The notes: generated from the sequence alone by a model not told the origin. A DNA stretch of 38,228 nucleotides from Avimonoglobus sp965151315 (GCA_965151315.1 CBCTZG010000022.1:1-38228), one strand, 5' to 3'. Positions 1 through 8,350 are shown, counted from the stretch's first letter. Program-made: numbers and translations.

Positions 1-50
1 ATCGGACTCAGAAAGGTTTTGGATTAAAAGCTTAATAGGAGGACGTGAAA

Positions 51-1493
51 ATGAAAAAAAGAATCATATCGTTAGCGGTTTGCTGCATGATGCTCCTTGG
101 CCTGTCCGTGACTGTAAGCCATGCGGCGTATGTGGAGTATATAAAGGACGGCGGCTTTGAAGATGATATAGCGGCGAATAGCTACACATCGGTGACGGGA
201 AGCGTGGCTAAGGAGACTGTCTCCGGCGCAGGTGATGCGTATAGCGGAGACAAAGCATTGAAGTTGACCACAACGGCAGCTTTGTCGGGCGGCGCAGGCA
301 ATTATTTTACTTATAGAATAGGCGGTCCCTCGGGTGCTTATAACGGTTTCAAGCCTGTTGTCGGGGAAAGCTACACGGCAAGCGTATGGGTGAAGGCTGA
401 CACCCCGGCAACGGTCACACTGAAATTTGTTTCCATGAATGTTGGAACAAATAATATAGTTAAGGAGCTGCCGGTAAACGAATGGACAAAGCTCGAGCTG
501 GAAAAGCAGATCCTCAGCGAGAATGCCAATGCGCCGCAGCTACGGCTGGAGATAAACAATGCCGCAGATGGCGCTGCCATCTATATAGACGAACTTTCCT
601 TCACACGGGTGCTGACCGCAGAGGGGGCAATCAATATGCAGTATAATTTCACCTCCAGCGAGGAGCAGGATACACAGGGGGCGGTATTCAGCGTAGACCC
701 TTCGGAGCAAAGCAGCATTCCGCTTGCGTGGCCAACGCGCGTGCAGGTTGAGGCGCGCCCGGAAATCCAGCTTGACTACGGTGAACTTATGGATGCTGTG
801 TCCGGCGAACTGTTCCTTGCCGTATATGACGGCGAAGGCGTTTTGACCAAGGTGGAAAAGGGCCGTGCGGCGGACGGCGCAATGACGGTGGATGGTCTGG
901 GGCTTGCCGAAGGATACAGTGTAAAAACCTTCTTATGGAATTCGAGCGATACGATTGAACCGATTGTAAGTTCGATAACCGCGGTGCAGGAAGCGGAATA
1001 CACGACAGGGTTTGACAACAACGGCGCCGAAATATTTTATTCAGAAGCTGCCTCTCTTACGCCGCAGCAGGATGCAGACGGCAACAATTATCTTAAAATA
1101 GTGCAGAATGTCGGCTGGGCAGGGGTACAGACTCTTGCAGACCTGACAAGACTGCCGGCTGGGCACGATTATAAAATATCATTCGACGTCAGGCCGGAAT
1201 ATTTGGGCGAAGGAAATACCTTCCGTATCAGCGTACGCTATAAAGGCGATAATATGACGGACGGCGAGATTGCGGAAGATGCAATTGAATACACGCAAAG
1301 TTCCGATGAATGGCAAAGGGTGGAATTTAATATAGATCGAAAAACAGGCAGGGAAATAAAGGGCGGCGTGTGCTATCCGTATCAACTGAGAATGGTATTC
1401 TCCCGCCAGGGGACAGAATATGCGGCAGACAAAGCAAATGAAATACATATTGACAATCTCAGGATAGAGATCGCAGACGGCGCGACGCAGTAA
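51..1493 (+). CDS. Secreted carbohydrate-binding protein with two CBM4/9-like domains
   Basis: This is probably an exported glycan-binding protein of 480 residues with no catalytic domain that I can see. A signal peptide (MKKRIISLAV then a hydrophobic core, cleavage near SHAA) is followed by a jelly-roll-like module at about residues 28-190, opening with GGFEDD and closing with IYIDELSF. A linker/Ig-like segment at about 200-310 contains VKTFLWNSSDT, and a second module at about 315-478 closes with IHIDNLRIEI. I chose ATG at 51 because AGGAGG at 37-42 lies 8 bases upstream; GTG at 45 would sit too close to it. It is first in a five-gene run with 24 bases to the next start. About half of its Ile codons are ATA. 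The ligand is unknown; the GH10 gene downstream suggests a plant polysaccharide, by inference. Confidence 0.8.
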   Translation: MKKRIISLAVCCMMLLGLSVTVSHAAYVEYIKDGGFEDDIAANSYTSVTGSVAKETVSGAGDAYSGDKALKLTTTAALSGGAGNYFTYRIGGPSGAYNGFKPVVGESYTASVWVKADTPATVTLKFVSMNVGTNNIVKELPVNEWTKLELEKQILSENANAPQLRLEINNAADGAAIYIDELSFTRVLTAEGAINMQYNFTSSEEQDTQGAVFSVDPSEQSSIPLAWPTRVQVEARPEIQLDYGELMDAVSGELFLAVYDGEGVLTKVEKGRAADGAMTVDGLGLAEGYSVKTFLWNSSDTIEPIVSSITAVQEAEYTTGFDNNGAEIFYSEAASLTPQQDADGNNYLKIVQNVGWAGVQTLADLTRLPAGHDYKISFDVRPEYLGEGNTFRISVRYKGDNMTDGEIAEDAIEYTQSSDEWQRVEFNIDRKTGREIKGGVCYPYQLRMVFSRQGTEYAADKANEIHIDNLRIEIADGATQ

Positions 1494-1517
1494 TTTTCTG
1501 GAAAGGTGTATAAGCTT

Positions 1518-2537
1518 ATGAAAGTAAAGCGTTACAGCATATTCATACTATTGGCTGCTTTCATGCTGTTGCCTGAAGGCGCAGCGCTTGCAGAAGCAAA
1601 AAGGGAAGAGATCCCATACGGCACGGCAATCATAGATGGAGTAAAGGATAAGGTTTATGACCGGTCACCCAAAATGCTCATAGATATTTACATCGGTGCA
1701 AATGAGCATGGCAGTATTGCCGAGGCGTATGCCGTTTGGAATGATTATGGGCTCAGCATTTATGCGGATATAACGGAGCAAACGCCGGACTCCTCCGCAT
1801 CTACGCTGTCAGACAGGGATTCGTTCGAGGTGTTCTTAGACGAAAACCACTCCAAATCCGACACCCTGGACAGCGACGATGCACAGTACAGGGTTGGCTA
1901 TGACGGCAGAAAATCAAAGGGAATGTCAGGTGTGAGTGTTGACATGTTCATGTCGGCTGTCGAAATAACTGAAACCGGCTACTCTGTCGAAATGTTCATC
2001 CCGTTTAAGGGCGCGGCGCCTGTCCCGGGTACGGTCATGGGCTTTGAAATGCAGGTGAATGACGGAGAGAATGCAGAACGGATATCCATTGCAAAATGGA
2101 GCGATGAAACAGGCGATTCGTGGCAGAAGACCAGCAATTACGGAGAGATCGTGCTTGTGATGGGGGAGCCTGCGGATGAATTTAATATTCTTGTCGCCCT
2201 TGATGGGAAAAGGCTGCTTTTTGAGAATGCCGAGCCGGTATATAAGGACGGCAGGGTATTAGTCCCCATGCGGACGATATTTGAAGGTATCGGCGCAGAA
2301 ATCGCGTGGTATGACAGCATTAAAACGATATACGCTGTCGGAAACGGCAGGCTCATTTCCCTGAAGATAGGCGACACTTCGGCATATGTGAATGAAAATG
2401 AGATAACCCTTGACGTCCCGGCACAGATCGTGAACGATGTCACCCTGGTTCCGGTGCGGTTTGTGGCAGAAAGCCTTGGCGCAAAGGTGGAATGGAACGG
2501 AGAAAAAGCCCTTGTGACAATTACAAGGCAGCAATAA
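1518..2537 (+). CDS. Secreted CBM9-like plus copper amine oxidase N-like domain protein
   Basis: The predicted 339-residue protein has an N-terminal signal sequence (about 1-26). A domain at about 30-215 resembles the CBM9/DOMON-like fold: it has the typical DGVKDKVYD opening and the DSFEVFLDEN strand. The C-terminal part (about 220-339) matches the copper-amine-oxidase N-terminal-like repeat, with the marks LVPMRTIFEGIGAEI and LVPVRFVAESLGAKVEW. In Firmicutes such repeats are common in exported or wall-associated proteins and do not imply amine oxidase activity. ATG at 1518 is preceded by GGAAAGG; an in-frame GTG at 1506 overlaps that site and is less likely. It lies between a binding protein and an oxidoreductase pair, which suggests a role in surface glycan binding, but no enzymatic role can be shown. 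Confidence 0.8.
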   Translation: MKVKRYSIFILLAAFMLLPEGAALAEAKREEIPYGTAIIDGVKDKVYDRSPKMLIDIYIGANEHGSIAEAYAVWNDYGLSIYADITEQTPDSSASTLSDRDSFEVFLDENHSKSDTLDSDDAQYRVGYDGRKSKGMSGVSVDMFMSAVEITETGYSVEMFIPFKGAAPVPGTVMGFEMQVNDGENAERISIAKWSDETGDSWQKTSNYGEIVLVMGEPADEFNILVALDGKRLLFENAEPVYKDGRVLVPMRTIFEGIGAEIAWYDSIKTIYAVGNGRLISLKIGDTSAYVNENEITLDVPAQIVNDVTLVPVRFVAESLGAKVEWNGEKALVTITRQQ

Positions 2538-2555
2538 AGAATATTTGCAGTGCGC

Positions 2556-2594
2556 GGCAGTCGGTGTGTGGCGATGAGGCGCAGGCCGACTGCC
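2556..2594. repeat. Perfect 9-bp inverted repeat (intergenic hairpin)
   Basis: GGCAGTCGG at 2556-2564 is repeated as CCGACTGCC at 2586-2594 with a 21-base loop. Flanking GTGC (2550-2553) and GCAC (2602-2605) could extend the stem past bulges. There is no U-tract, so it does not look like an intrinsic terminator. An mRNA-processing or stability element between these co-directional genes is possible. Confidence 0.6.
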
Positions 2595-2621
2595 CTGTAA
2601 TGCACGGGAATGGAGATTGAT

Positions 2622-3455
2622 ATGACGTATTCAGATAACGGCACGGTGTTTGTACAGGAAATAATAATCGGCGCGACTGCGCTTGGCTGCGCCTATGCCT
2701 GTGAAAACCCGGCGAGCTGCATGATCCTTGAGCCTTCTATGCTTGTCGGGAGTGAATTTTCCGCTGTGTTCAGATGCTACCCTGTGGATATGGGGGCGGA
2801 ACTTTCAGAAAGCGGGCAGCGCTTCCGCCTGGAACTGTTGCGGCGGAATTTGGTTGATCAGGATGGCAGGATCAGTATTGTTCCGGTATCGGGAATGCTG
2901 GCTGAAAGGATCATAGAAAAAGATATCCCCGTCCAGCTTATGGCGAGGGTCGAAACGGTCAAAAAAACGGCGCAGGGTTATGATATACTGTATTTCGGCA
3001 TGGACGGATATGCGCACATATCATGCGGACGGATCATAGATACAACACAAACCGGCGCCCTGCGCGGGGCCGCGGAAGGTATCGCATACAAAAAGTCGCT
3101 GAGCGCAATGCTCAGTTCTGATAAAAGGCATGAGGAATATCAGTCAGAGGACGGCAATGTATCAATCCTTCAGGGCCGATTTGAAACCGAACAGGCGCTG
3201 CGCGTTTATGTCAAGGGGGATGCAGACTACCAGCATGCACGGGCGCGGCTGATGTCCGAGTGGGATAAATTGTCGGAAAAAGAGCTTGACGGACGACGGA
3301 TCGCGGCGATTGCGGCATTTTTCGATTATGAATACGAAAAACCTGTCAACAGGGAACTCAGCAAAAATTACACATGGACGCCTTCCGCGTCATACGGGAA
3401 CGTGCTTGATGCATTTGAGGCGGGCGTACTTTTGGGGAGAGTAAATGCCGGATGA
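2622..3455 (+). CDS. Degenerate FAD-dependent oxidoreductase-like protein
   Basis: This 277-residue protein resembles the N-terminal part of FAD-dependent oxidoreductases of the FAD_oxidored type. It opens with a beta-alpha-beta dinucleotide-binding outline (EIIIGATALG at about residues 13-22, then MILEP at the end of the second strand). It later carries GRIIDTTQTG, the position where family members have an Asp-Thr/Ala-Gly strand contacting FAD. The middle glycine of GxGxxG is replaced (GATALG), so flavin binding may be weak or lost. It ends in a tail (NVLDAFEAGVLLGRV) typical of flavoprotein C-termini but lacks the long catalytic middle. GGAG at 2612-2615 supports ATG at 2622; ATG at 2610 is the alternative. 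The intact oxidoreductase follows after 33 bases, suggesting a heteromeric partner or accessory subunit. Its activity is unknown. Confidence 0.6.
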   Translation: MTYSDNGTVFVQEIIIGATALGCAYACENPASCMILEPSMLVGSEFSAVFRCYPVDMGAELSESGQRFRLELLRRNLVDQDGRISIVPVSGMLAERIIEKDIPVQLMARVETVKKTAQGYDILYFGMDGYAHISCGRIIDTTQTGALRGAAEGIAYKKSLSAMLSSDKRHEEYQSEDGNVSILQGRFETEQALRVYVKGDADYQHARARLMSEWDKLSEKELDGRRIAAIAAFFDYEYEKPVNRELSKNYTWTPSASYGNVLDAFEAGVLLGRVNAG

Positions 3456-3488
3456 CTTACGGAACCGGCGTGTGCTAAAGGAGTTATT

Positions 3489-5204
3489 ATGTATTATACG
3501 AGCTTGTCTGGCGGTAAAACTATAAGAAAAGAGATTGGCGCGGTGCAATTCGACCTTTATGCGGACGTGGTTGTGACAGGGCTGGGCACAGCAGGGTCCA
3601 TGGCGGCAATCTGCTGTTCGGAGTACGGTCTTAAAACAATTGGCATAGAATACAACAGCGGCATGGGAGGACTTGGATCCTACGGCTGTGTATGGGATTA
3701 TTTTTACGGCTCCTCGGGCGGCAGATTTGAAGAAATAAATGAAGAATGCCTTAAAATCAGTGATAAATCCTTTACCCCTTGCGAAGCGCCCTCTGATCAA
3801 GGCAGCGTCCGCTGCTATAACGGGGCGGCAAGGAGCATTTGCCTTGAAAACGCGGCGCAAAGGGCCGGGTGCCGGCTGATGTTCGATACAGTCGTGACCG
3901 GCGCTTATGTTGAGAATGGCCGTGTTATCGGAATATCATGCATAGGACCGGATGGCCCGGTCAATATAGGAGCCAATATATTTGTTGATTCCACCGGCGA
4001 TGTACTCCTGTGCCGCATGCTTGGTCTGCCGTATAAAGCCGGTAGGGACTATGACGGCAGACAGATGCGGTTTTCAAAGACGCTGATAAGTATCAAAAAC
4101 GGGCTTGCGCGCGGAGGCTGGACCATGAAGGGGCAGCGAGAAGGGAAGAATGCGCTTGAGCTGTCGCGCACCATTCTTGAATGCGGTACGATAGCGCCGT
4201 GCTTAGAGGAGCGGTACGAAGAAGATGGGCGTATTGTTTTTGAGGGTACGATGCTCGGTCTGAGAGAAGCGCCGCGTATTGAGGCGGAACAGACGCTGCG
4301 CTTTGCAGATGTACTTTTTGGGCGTCAGACTGAGGAGCCGGTGTTCTACGCCTTTGCGCCTGTAGACAACGTGAACAGGGACGCGGCCTTTAACAGCGAG
4401 ACGCAGCAGCTTTGGCGGATGGTGTGCAATATGTACAGCATGGGGCTTTCAGTCGGCGTACCGCTTGGGGCCATGCTTCCGAAGGGTGTTGAAAACGTGA
4501 TCGTAGCGGGAAAGGGAATAGGCGTTGACAGCGACCTTACCGGCTGTATCAGAATGCGCAAGGACATGGAAAAATGCGGCGAGGCTGCTGCTGCTGCGGC
4601 GTATCTTGCAGTTAAGGACAATACGCCGTTAAAAGAACTGCCATATGCAAAGCTGAGGGATATGCTGAAAGCAGATGGCTGCCTTGACGAGGCAAACAAT
4701 ATAGGCCTTGCAAGGATAAAGGGCGGAATGGATAGGGAAAAGCTTCCGCCGCTGCGTACAACTGAGGATATAAAAGCAGCGCTTGTATCGCAGGATTATG
4801 GCCAGGCGATAATAGAGATTATAAAAAGGGATAATGAAGACCTTCGTTCTCTGCTCAGGACGTGGATAAACAGTGAAGACCGGCTGCTTTCAAAGCGGAG
4901 CGGCTTTGCTGCCGGCGCACTCGGCATGGAAGAGGCGCTCGGCATATTAAAGGAAATTGCCCTGGCAGAGCCGGTGATTATAAAAGGCAAACCTGCATTT
5001 GTATCCGAAACTGCGGGGGCGGCGTATTTGCTGAGGAAGATAGACACACCCTCTTCACGCAGCGCGCTGGAGACCTTAGCCGAAAGGTATGCCTATGCGG
5101 TAGAGTACACCGAAGGGGCAGTCTCTGAGGAATATGAGATGGCGTTTCTTCTGCACGCTTTATCGGTACGCGGCATTGAATATATGGAGACTGCAAAAGC
5201 GTAA
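3489..5204 (+). CDS. FAD-dependent oxidoreductase (FAD_oxidored family)
   Basis: This is a predicted 571-residue cytoplasmic flavoprotein with no signal peptide. The FAD site is clear: GLGTAG (residues 31-36) gives the GxGxxG motif, IGIE places the ribose-binding acidic residue at Glu54, and a following glycine-rich stretch (NSGMGGLGSYG) matches the family. A second strand (FVDSTGDVLL) fits the conserved Asp-x-Thr-Gly-Asp block. Members of this family often sit in polysaccharide-use loci, but their substrates are mostly undefined. AAAGGAG sits just upstream of the ATG. It follows the degenerate homologue and precedes a GH10 gene by 21 bases. Oxidation or dehydrogenation of a sugar or sugar acid is a reasonable inference; the substrate cannot be read from the sequence. 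Confidence 0.8.
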   Translation: MYYTSLSGGKTIRKEIGAVQFDLYADVVVTGLGTAGSMAAICCSEYGLKTIGIEYNSGMGGLGSYGCVWDYFYGSSGGRFEEINEECLKISDKSFTPCEAPSDQGSVRCYNGAARSICLENAAQRAGCRLMFDTVVTGAYVENGRVIGISCIGPDGPVNIGANIFVDSTGDVLLCRMLGLPYKAGRDYDGRQMRFSKTLISIKNGLARGGWTMKGQREGKNALELSRTILECGTIAPCLEERYEEDGRIVFEGTMLGLREAPRIEAEQTLRFADVLFGRQTEEPVFYAFAPVDNVNRDAAFNSETQQLWRMVCNMYSMGLSVGVPLGAMLPKGVENVIVAGKGIGVDSDLTGCIRMRKDMEKCGEAAAAAAYLAVKDNTPLKELPYAKLRDMLKADGCLDEANNIGLARIKGGMDREKLPPLRTTEDIKAALVSQDYGQAIIEIIKRDNEDLRSLLRTWINSEDRLLSKRSGFAAGALGMEEALGILKEIALAEPVIIKGKPAFVSETAGAAYLLRKIDTPSSRSALETLAERYAYAVEYTEGAVSEEYEMAFLLHALSVRGIEYMETAKA

Positions 5205-5225
5205 TCCTAAACAAAGGAGGTTATT

Positions 5226-7589
5226 ATGTTAAAACGAATAGTGTGTGCAGTATTTGCAGCGAGTCTTTTACCTGCTTTTATCTGCGCTGCATCTGATGAA
5301 GGCGTATATATGCCAAATGGATCTTTTGAGCAGGGCGAGGTTCAGGCTTTATGGAATTTTAAAGTGTATGATTCTCCGGAGGAGGGCTTTTCGCATGCAT
5401 ATAATATGAACGGGAGATATGTCCATGATGGAGATGTTTCGCTGGAGTTGACGACAGGCAGTATGGCCGTCGGGGATTTGAGATATATTTTAAACAACAC
5501 CTATTATAAAATAAAATCATACGCAATTGACGTTCCCTATGAGGTGACGGCTTGGATTTATCCGGAGGCGCCGGTTTCGACGTATGTCTCATCTTATAAT
5601 GCGGGTGCGGCAAGAAGCGCTGTATACGCGCTTTTGCCAAACCAATGGAATAAAGTCGTCTATACCATAACGCCGAAACGTGTGGGCAATATCCAGATCC
5701 TTATAAATTTCACGGCGGAGAACACACCCGTCCCAGCCGGTACAAAGATTTATGTTGATGGCGTTGCATTTAATGAACAGGGCGCATATAAGCCGTCGCC
5801 TAACTTCACGGTGAGCTTTGGCCCTCGAGAAGGGCATATTCAAAGGTATTCGGAGGCTGCCGATATACTTATGCCGTGGCCAGAGGAAATAACAGTAACC
5901 TACGATATGGATCTTGCAGAAGTAGACGGGGCAAACCTGTATGCCGCGCTGTTTGACTGTGAAGGCGAACTAAAGCGCCTTGCTGTGGCGGACGTGACGG
6001 AAAAATCGGTATGTCTGGAAAAATGCGATATAGAAAGCGGAGATTCGGTAAAGCTGTTTTTATGGGACGGAGATAAGCAGTCGCCGTACATAGAAGCTGT
6101 GAGAATGGAGCAGACGGATGAGTATGTGCGAACCTTTGACAATGGAACAGACGGTTTTTATACCGATTCGGATACGGCACAGCTGGGCAACGGGCAGTAC
6201 GGCGGTGAAAATGTTTTGATATTTACGCCGCAGAGCGATAACGAAGCGTCGGTATACCTAGACTTGGACAACCTGCCGGATACATGCGATTATATTGTGT
6301 GCTTCGATGCGCGTTATCTGCCGTCTGAGGGCGGCAGATACGATGTGTATGCCGTTTATGAGGCGGAAGACGGTTCGGTGCTTGATAAGCACGTATATTC
6401 ATACACATATTCTGCCGGCAAAGAATCTCAAACAGCAGAGCACCAGTTTGAAATATACACCGGTTCGGGCCTTCTTCAGGATGGGAAGCTTTATAAGCCG
6501 ACGAAATTCAAGCTCACAGCGTCGGGAGATGTACATGGATACTGTACCATTGATAATTTCGCTATAAAAGAAAAAAATATGCAGGACGTGCCTGACCTTT
6601 ATAAAGAGTTCGAGGACTACTTTATGATAGGGGCGGCGTTTTCGCACCATCGGATCACAAACGATATCTTTATGGATAACATAAAGAAGCATTACAATAC
6701 CGCAACGGCAGAAAGCACCATGCTTCTTTCAAGCATGTATACCGATGCGGATACGGCGGATTTTACAAATGCGGATAAATTCGTCAATTACTGCGTTGAT
6801 AACGGCATAGCGGTCATAGGTCACTGCCTTATATGGGAGCATGAAATGCAAAGGCGGTTCCTGACCGGGGAAGACGGTGCGCTTATTTCCAAAGAAGAGG
6901 CGCTTGCAGTAATGAAAAAGCTTGTGCAGAAGCCGATCCTGCGCTACGGCAACAAGGTGTTTGGATGGGATGTGGTAAACGAGGCCGCCGGAACGGCATC
7001 AACATATCAAAATGCAGGGCTGTGGTACGAAATAATCGGTATGGATTATGTAAAATACGCATTTTTATACGCTGCCGAAGCGGCAGATGCGGTCGAGGCG
7101 GAAACGGGCCGGAGGATAGAGCTGTATTACAATGATTACGGCGACAGCGTGCGGTATGATAACATATATGCCGTCGTAAAGGAATTGCTTGACGCCGGCT
7201 GCCGAGTAGACGCTGTTGGGATACAGTCTCATTTTTCCATAACGGATGATTTTGAGAAGATACGCGCCGGCTATGAGAAGATAAAAACACTGGGGATAAA
7301 AATGAATATAAGCGAGCTTGATATTTCGGTATACGATATGAACGCGGTCGCAAGACCGATATATGAGCACGGTCTGCCTGCGTGGGTAGAGCAAAAACAG
7401 GCGAAGCTATACAAACAGCTTTTCGACTATTACCGTGCAAACAGCGCGTATATAGACAGGGTAACGACATGGGGGATGACTGACAGGCATACATTTCGTC
7501 ATGCGAAAGGATTTAACAAGCGCGACTATCCGCTGCTGCTTGACAGGTATTATCAGCCCAAAAAGGCGTTCTGGGAGATATTGAAATGA
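5226..7589 (+). CDS. Secreted CBM-GH10 family endo-beta-xylanase-like enzyme
   Basis: The 787-residue protein starts with a signal peptide (about 1-22) and a CBM4/9-like module (about 25-180, MPNGSFEQG to IYVDGVAF). An Ig-like linker with VKLFLWDGD (about 190-290) and a second beta-sandwich (about 295-450) follow. The GH10 barrel spans about 460-787. The acid/base is in WDVVNEA (Glu586) and the nucleophile in ISELDI (Glu697); YYNDYG, GIQSHF and TWGMTDRHTFR are further GH10 landmarks. Two usual subsite residues differ: the family Glu-Asn is Glu496-Ser497, and the usual Trp-His reads Trp-Glu538-His. Known GH10 enzymes cut beta-1,4-xylan outside the cell. The substitutions leave exact specificity or activity open. 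AAAGGAGG precedes the ATG. Confidence 0.88.
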   Translation: MLKRIVCAVFAASLLPAFICAASDEGVYMPNGSFEQGEVQALWNFKVYDSPEEGFSHAYNMNGRYVHDGDVSLELTTGSMAVGDLRYILNNTYYKIKSYAIDVPYEVTAWIYPEAPVSTYVSSYNAGAARSAVYALLPNQWNKVVYTITPKRVGNIQILINFTAENTPVPAGTKIYVDGVAFNEQGAYKPSPNFTVSFGPREGHIQRYSEAADILMPWPEEITVTYDMDLAEVDGANLYAALFDCEGELKRLAVADVTEKSVCLEKCDIESGDSVKLFLWDGDKQSPYIEAVRMEQTDEYVRTFDNGTDGFYTDSDTAQLGNGQYGGENVLIFTPQSDNEASVYLDLDNLPDTCDYIVCFDARYLPSEGGRYDVYAVYEAEDGSVLDKHVYSYTYSAGKESQTAEHQFEIYTGSGLLQDGKLYKPTKFKLTASGDVHGYCTIDNFAIKEKNMQDVPDLYKEFEDYFMIGAAFSHHRITNDIFMDNIKKHYNTATAESTMLLSSMYTDADTADFTNADKFVNYCVDNGIAVIGHCLIWEHEMQRRFLTGEDGALISKEEALAVMKKLVQKPILRYGNKVFGWDVVNEAAGTASTYQNAGLWYEIIGMDYVKYAFLYAAEAADAVEAETGRRIELYYNDYGDSVRYDNIYAVVKELLDAGCRVDAVGIQSHFSITDDFEKIRAGYEKIKTLGIKMNISELDISVYDMNAVARPIYEHGLPAWVEQKQAKLYKQLFDYYRANSAYIDRVTTWGMTDRHTFRHAKGFNKRDYPLLLDRYYQPKKAFWEILK

Positions 7590-7606
7590 TTGTCAGATAC
7601 TAAAAT

Positions 7607-7637
7607 AAGGGACTCATGGCTTGAGTCCCTTGCTTTT
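7607..7637. terminator. Bidirectional intrinsic terminator
   Basis: A perfect 10-bp stem, AAGGGACTCA (7607-7616) with TGAGTCCCTT (7622-7631), encloses a 5-base loop and is followed by a T-rich stretch. On the other strand the stem is followed by TTATTTTA, so it can also end transcription of the leftward spore-protein gene. It lies between the convergent GH10 and spore-protein genes. Confidence 0.85.
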
Positions 7638-7692
7638 GCGATAAAAAGATGCTTTTATAATATAGTATGAAAAGGCAGTTCTTTTGGCTTTA

Positions 7693-7947
7693 TCATATAG
7701 TCACCCCGATTTCGTAGGCGAGCGTAAAGGAATGGCCATTTACCCAGCGGTATTCCCGTTCCACATTCATGATTCGTACTGGACAGATGATATTAACCAT
7801 CTGACCGCCGATAGAACCAGCCTGCTTGGAAGTCAAGTCACCGTTGTAACCTTGATTCAGGGTTACGCCAACTTCACTTGCAGCTTCCATCTTAAAGTTC
7901 TCCATAGCCTTCTTTGCTTCCGGAACAACGATTTTGTTCTTAGACAT
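7693..7947 (-). CDS. Alpha/beta-type small acid-soluble spore protein, divergent C-terminus
   Basis: Alpha/beta SASPs coat spore DNA and protect it from UV and chemicals. The first 51 of 84 residues match the family closely: KNKIVVPEAKKAM, the EVGVTLNQGYNGDLTS block with the GPR-protease-like cleavage context, and KQAGSIGGQMV. After residue 51 the usual basic second helix (typically K-R/K-M-I-E) is missing. It is replaced by about 33 unrelated residues beginning NIICPVRIM. ATG at 7947 (reverse) has GGAGGA 7 bases upstream; upstream in-frame codons lack a site. Expression is expected in the forespore. Whether the odd tail is natural, a rearrangement junction or an assembly join is not resolvable here. 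Confidence 0.85.
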   Translation of the reverse strand: MSKNKIVVPEAKKAMENFKMEAASEVGVTLNQGYNGDLTSKQAGSIGGQMVNIICPVRIMNVEREYRWVNGHSFTLAYEIGVTI

Positions 7948-7993
7948 CTTCTCTTCCTCCATTTTAAATAAATAATATAGTTTAAAAAATTGT

Positions 7994-8023
7994 GCGGCGA
8001 ACCATGCCGCGAAATCATGATTT
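7994..8023. repeat. Two adjacent inverted repeats upstream of the spore-protein gene
   Basis: GCGGC (7994-7998) pairs with GCCGC (8006-8010), directly followed by the 12-base palindrome AAATCATGATTT (8012-8023). They lie 47-76 bases upstream of the leftward spore-protein start. They may be a leader hairpin or an operator. I could not fit a convincing sigma-G promoter with correct spacing. Confidence 0.35.
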
Positions 8024-8115
8024 GCAGTCAATCATCTCTTGACTACACTCCTATTTTGTGCAGGATACATGGTTATATTCAATAAAAAATTTGGAAAAAA
8101 AGCAGTAAATTTCTC

Positions 8116-8144
8116 TTGACAAAAGAGATAAAAGCCGGTATAAT
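8116..8144 (+). promoter_or_regulatory. Consensus sigma-A promoter of tRNA-Asp
   Basis: A perfect TTGACA (8116-8121) and a perfect TATAAT (8139-8144) are separated by exactly 17 bases. The tRNA gene begins 15 bases after the -10 box. This is the strongest promoter in the window and fits a stable-RNA gene. Confidence 0.92.
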
Positions 8145-8159
8145 AAGCGAGTACAGTTT

Positions 8160-8236
8160 GGTCCGGTAGTTCAGCTGGTTAGAACGCTAGCCTGTCACGC
8201 TAGAGGTCGTGGGTTCGAACCCCATCCGGATCGCCA
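8160..8236 (+). tRNA. tRNA-Asp (anticodon GTC)
   Basis: The 77-base gene folds as a complete cloverleaf. The acceptor arm GGTCCGG (8160-8166) pairs with CCGGATC (8226-8232) with one G-U pair. The anticodon arm CTAGC/GCTAG frames GTC. The T arm carries GGTTCGAAC, and the CCA end is encoded (8234-8236). It stands alone between its own promoter and terminator. Confidence 0.96.
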
Positions 8237-8260
8237 TGCCGCGGTGAACGCCGCTGTGAT

Positions 8261-8292
8261 CAAAAGTCCCATCCTTTTGGATGGGACTTTTG
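8261..8292 (+). terminator. Terminator of tRNA-Asp
   Basis: A perfect 14-bp stem, CAAAAGTCCCATCC (8261-8274) with GGATGGGACTTTTG (8279-8292), closes a TTTT loop 24 bases after the tRNA. The T-run lies in the descending arm, and the A-rich ascending arm makes it potentially bidirectional. Confidence 0.85.
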
Positions 8293-8350
8293 ATATATTT
8301 CGGATTGCCCGTTTATGAAAATCGTCCGGTTCTTACGACAGTGTAAAAGC

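Noticed and set aside
1..33. 3' end of an upstream gene
   Set aside because: Two frames reach a stop here (TAA at 25-27 and TAA at 31-33), each with only about ten codons; too short to choose a frame or product.
7684..7971. Rightward 95-codon reading frame
   Set aside because: It lies antisense to the spore-protein gene, which has family similarity and a good ribosome site.
8160..8236. tRNA-Asp as an integration site for a mobile island
   Set aside because: I found no duplicated tRNA 3' end elsewhere by eye and no integrase in the window; the foreign-looking genes are on the 5' side.
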